A stretch of 38,417 bases of DNA from Bdellovibrionales bacterium (lineage in GTDB: Bacteria; Myxococcota; XYA12-FULL-58-9; SYDY01): positions 1 through 38,417 of the forward strand of contig SYDY01000017.1 of NCBI GenBank assembly GCA_005801425.1, written 5' to 3'. Each line of letters begins with the position of its first letter. The stretch's first letter is position 1. This document shows positions 36,562-38,417 of the stretch, piece after piece. The notes under the pieces are model-generated. The model was not told the origin of the DNA. It saw only the letters and a list, made by a program, of their open reading frames with translations, and did not search any database. The position numbers and the translations under genes were made by a program.

Positions 36562-37295
36562 GCCGCGAGATGACGTTGTTGTTCAACATGTGTGCTCATT
36601 ACGGTATGTACACGTTGTGTGAATGTTTCGACGGATTCATGGGGTGTACCACGCATGGGCTCTAACACTTCAACGATTAATCGTGCTGAATGTGAGAATA
36701 GCCGTCCGTGTTTCGGGATCACACTCATCCCACCGTGAATCACCACAGGGATCACGGCAACCTGGCATTCTTCTGCCAATGCAAAGGCTCCGGTTTTAAA
36801 CGGGAGAAGTGTGCCATCACGACTGCGTGTGCCTTCAGGAAACATCATGACCGGTATACCGCGGCGAAGCCACATGCGACAGGCATCCATCATGTGCGAG
36901 ATACTTTTTTTGTCACCGCGTTTGAGAGGAATGTAACGGCACAGATGCATGTTCCATCCTAAAAATGGAATTGAAAAAACCTCTTTTTTGCTGACCCATT
37001 TAAATTGTCGAAACAAACAAAAGCACAGCACGATATCTGCAATCGATGTGTGATTGGCGACAAAAACGTAAGGGGTGTTGGGCTTGATCCTCTCGCGATG
37101 AATCACTTGCACATACCATCCCGGAAACAATTTTGCGTATAGGGTAGCCCACGCACAGGAAAAAAGGTGATTGATCCGCCGATTGGGATCAAAAGGTGTG
37201 GTCACGATCCAAATCACACATGCGATGATAAAATTGAGGACACAGGTCCCAATCAATACAGTCCAAAAAATCGCAGAAAATAGAAAATTGCGCAT
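36558..37295 (-). CDS. plsC: 1-acyl-sn-glycerol-3-phosphate acyltransferase
   Basis: Acylates lysophosphatidic acid to phosphatidic acid at the inner membrane. A hydrophobic N-terminal segment (about 7-33) is followed by the acyltransferase boxes: NHTSIAD (81-87, the HX4D catalytic motif), KKEVFSIPFLGW, and FPEGTRS (152-158), then VAVIPVVIHG. The length is 245 aa from ATG 37295; a TTG at 37310 would add five residues. It starts 41 nt after the carbamate kinase gene and its stop overlaps the kinase start. All motifs are intact. Substrate could vary within the family, for example lyso-ornithine lipid. Confidence 0.93.
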   Translation of the reverse strand: MRNFLFSAIFWTVLIGTCVLNFIIACVIWIVTTPFDPNRRINHLFSCAWATLYAKLFPGWYVQVIHRERIKPNTPYVFVANHTSIADIVLCFCLFRQFKWVSKKEVFSIPFLGWNMHLCRYIPLKRGDKKSISHMMDACRMWLRRGIPVMMFPEGTRSRDGTLLPFKTGAFALAEECQVAVIPVVIHGGMSVIPKHGRLFSHSARLIVEVLEPMRGTPHESVETFTQRVHTVMSTHVEQQRHLAA

Positions 37296-37336
37296 GTTAA
37301 TCCCACACAAGATGTAGCACGCTGTGGGCTTTGTTG

Positions 37337-38293
37337 TCAGGTGCTCGCAAGGTGGATTTGCGTGCCCGCGGTGCCCCGCGAGGCATCCAGCAGGTGAAAA
37401 TCATCGCAAATCACCGCGCGACGTCCAGGTCTATCCACAAATTGCAGTACGGCTTCAATTTTTGGACCCATGCTGCCAGGTTCAAATTGGCCCTCATGCG
37501 CCCATTGTTTCAATGCCTCGGGGCTTGTTCGGGTGATAATTCGTTCTGTGGGGCGCTGAAAATCGATCATGACGTAGGGCACTGCAGTACAGATCACAAG
37601 CAACTCGGTATCCAATTGGTGTGCAAGTAAGGCTGAGGATCGATCTTTGTCGATCACGGCATCGACACCATGCAAGCCTTCCGCCGTTTGGATCACCGGA
37701 ATACCACCTCCGCCTACGGCAATGGGGACGCAATTGGCGGCAAGCATGGCCAGGATGGCATCGCGTTCAATGATCTCCTTTGGAATAGGTGATGGCACAA
37801 CACGGCGCCATTGGCCGTTATTGCGCTGTTGCATGATCCAGCCTCGCTCTTGTTTGAGTCGTTGTGCTTGTGCAGCGTCAAAGTGTGGCCCGACAGGCTT
37901 GCTGGGAATGAGCAATCCAGGATCATCAGGATCAACACGCACCTGTGTGATCATGCTGATGACGGGCCTCGCAATCCCTAGATTGTGCAGCGCATTGCCT
38001 AAAGCTTGCTGGAGCATGAGTCCGATGCTGCCTTGGGTTTGTGCGCTGCACATAAACAAAGGCAAGGCATGTGTGGCACCACCCTCGTTTGCTTTTTCCA
38101 TGACGGTCAACAGATGGCCCACCTGAGGGCCGTTTCCATGGGTCATCACCACCGACCATCCATCACGAATTAATTCGGCGATGGCGCGCCCGGTGCGTGC
38201 AGTATTTGCGAATTCATCTGAAAATGTTTTGGCATGATCTGAATTTGAGAGTGCGTGCCCGCCAATGGCGATCACGGCTGTTTTGGATTTCAT
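37337..38293 (-). CDS. arcC: Carbamate kinase
   Basis: Makes ATP from carbamoyl phosphate, the last step of the arginine deiminase route, or acts in purine or agmatine breakdown. The 318 aa from ATG 38293 match the family and start with MKSKTAVIAIGGHAL. Amino-acid-kinase motifs are clear: THGNGPQVGHLL (51-62), SAQTQGSIG, IAVGGGGIPV and AVIDKDRSSALLA, with GSMGPKIEAVLQF near the end. The frame stays open to 38401, but those 36 codons read through the third repeat copy. No arcA or arcB is in the window. It is the first gene of the cluster running to 30966. Confidence 0.95.
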   Translation of the reverse strand: MKSKTAVIAIGGHALSNSDHAKTFSDEFANTARTGRAIAELIRDGWSVVMTHGNGPQVGHLLTVMEKANEGGATHALPLFMCSAQTQGSIGLMLQQALGNALHNLGIARPVISMITQVRVDPDDPGLLIPSKPVGPHFDAAQAQRLKQERGWIMQQRNNGQWRRVVPSPIPKEIIERDAILAMLAANCVPIAVGGGGIPVIQTAEGLHGVDAVIDKDRSSALLAHQLDTELLVICTAVPYVMIDFQRPTERIITRTSPEALKQWAHEGQFEPGSMGPKIEAVLQFVDRPGRRAVICDDFHLLDASRGTAGTQIHLAST

Positions 38294-38361
38294 TGATGGA
38301 GAGTAAAGAAGACGATGGCGTGCGATGCAAGTTAGGGCTGCTGCATTTGAGTTTTTTGCAG

Positions 38362-38417
38362 TGTCTCGCCATCCGTGTGCAGTGTCCTCGCACGTCCACA
38401 AAAGCCACGTGACGCGC
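38362..38417. repeat. Inverted repeat, copy 3, left arm (cut by window end)
   Basis: TGTCTCGCCA to GTGACGCG, the same 55-nt arm as copy 2 with CCTCGCAC in the middle where copy 2 has CCTCCCGC. The matching right arm should lie just beyond the window. It sits upstream of the carbamate kinase gene. Confidence 0.85.

Noticed and set aside
38294-38401. N-terminal extension of carbamate kinase by 36 codons
   Set aside because: The extension reads through the repeat arm, and family N-termini begin at the Lys-rich residues just after Met at 38293.

Overview
The window is about 38.4 kb of chromosomal DNA from a Gram-negative bacterium of middling GC. Several families seen here recur in Myxococcota, Bdellovibrionota and other deltaproteobacterial-type lineages: a TIGR02147 regulator, a PF09826 beta-propeller lipoprotein, a Ser/Thr kinase fused to an AAA ATPase, the 180-kDa class NAD-glutamate dehydrogenase, and many lipoproteins. 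That placement is an inference; there is no rRNA or tRNA to settle it, and I found no phage, CRISPR array or intact insertion sequence.

Layout. 1-2380 (+): 3' part of infB, then a lipoprotein with a HELGH motif. 2377-5633 (-): gltA (citrate synthase), then an ankyrin-repeat protein whose middle carries Cys, His and Asp spaced like a YopT/C58 cysteine-protease triad. 5761-6587 (+): a 59-aa protein shaped like an exosortase substrate, overlapped by 4 nt by an exosortase-family gene. 6376-7749 (-): an Lnt-like acyltransferase that runs about 210 nt into the exosortase tail. 7761-8378 (+): two small unknown genes. 8439-10181 (+): a rhodanese-cysteine desulfurase fusion. 10178-12555 (-): a polytopic membrane protein with HELGH, then a DUF4336-like protein. 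12556-13145: a gene-free stretch filled by a nested inverted repeat. 13146-20939 (+): alaS and the large NAD-glutamate dehydrogenase. 20976-21151: a second repeat copy. 21220-23547 (-): ligA and an acylphosphatase gene. 23583-23764: a MITE-like element with CTAG at both ends. 23766-26863 (-): alanine dehydrogenase and a SPINDLY/OGT-like glycosyltransferase. 27039-30969 (+): TIGR02147 regulator, lipoprotein and beta-propeller lipoprotein in one coupled operon. 30966-38293 (-): carbamate kinase, PlsC acyltransferase, kinase/ATPase, membrane protein and sterol-desaturase-family enzyme in a tight cluster. 38362-38417: the left arm of a third repeat copy, cut by the window end.

How the genes fit. 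Alanine dehydrogenase, glutamate dehydrogenase, citrate synthase and carbamate kinase point to amino-acid-driven carbon and nitrogen metabolism. The C-terminal cluster pairs phospholipid synthesis (PlsC) and a membrane di-iron oxygenase with a signalling kinase. The envelope is a strong theme: four lipoproteins or lipoprotein-like products, an Lnt-like enzyme and an exosortase. The most unusual items are the minimal exosortase/substrate pair, the C58-like ankyrin protein, and the repeat family whose arms share conserved ends but have variable middles that match only their own partner arm.
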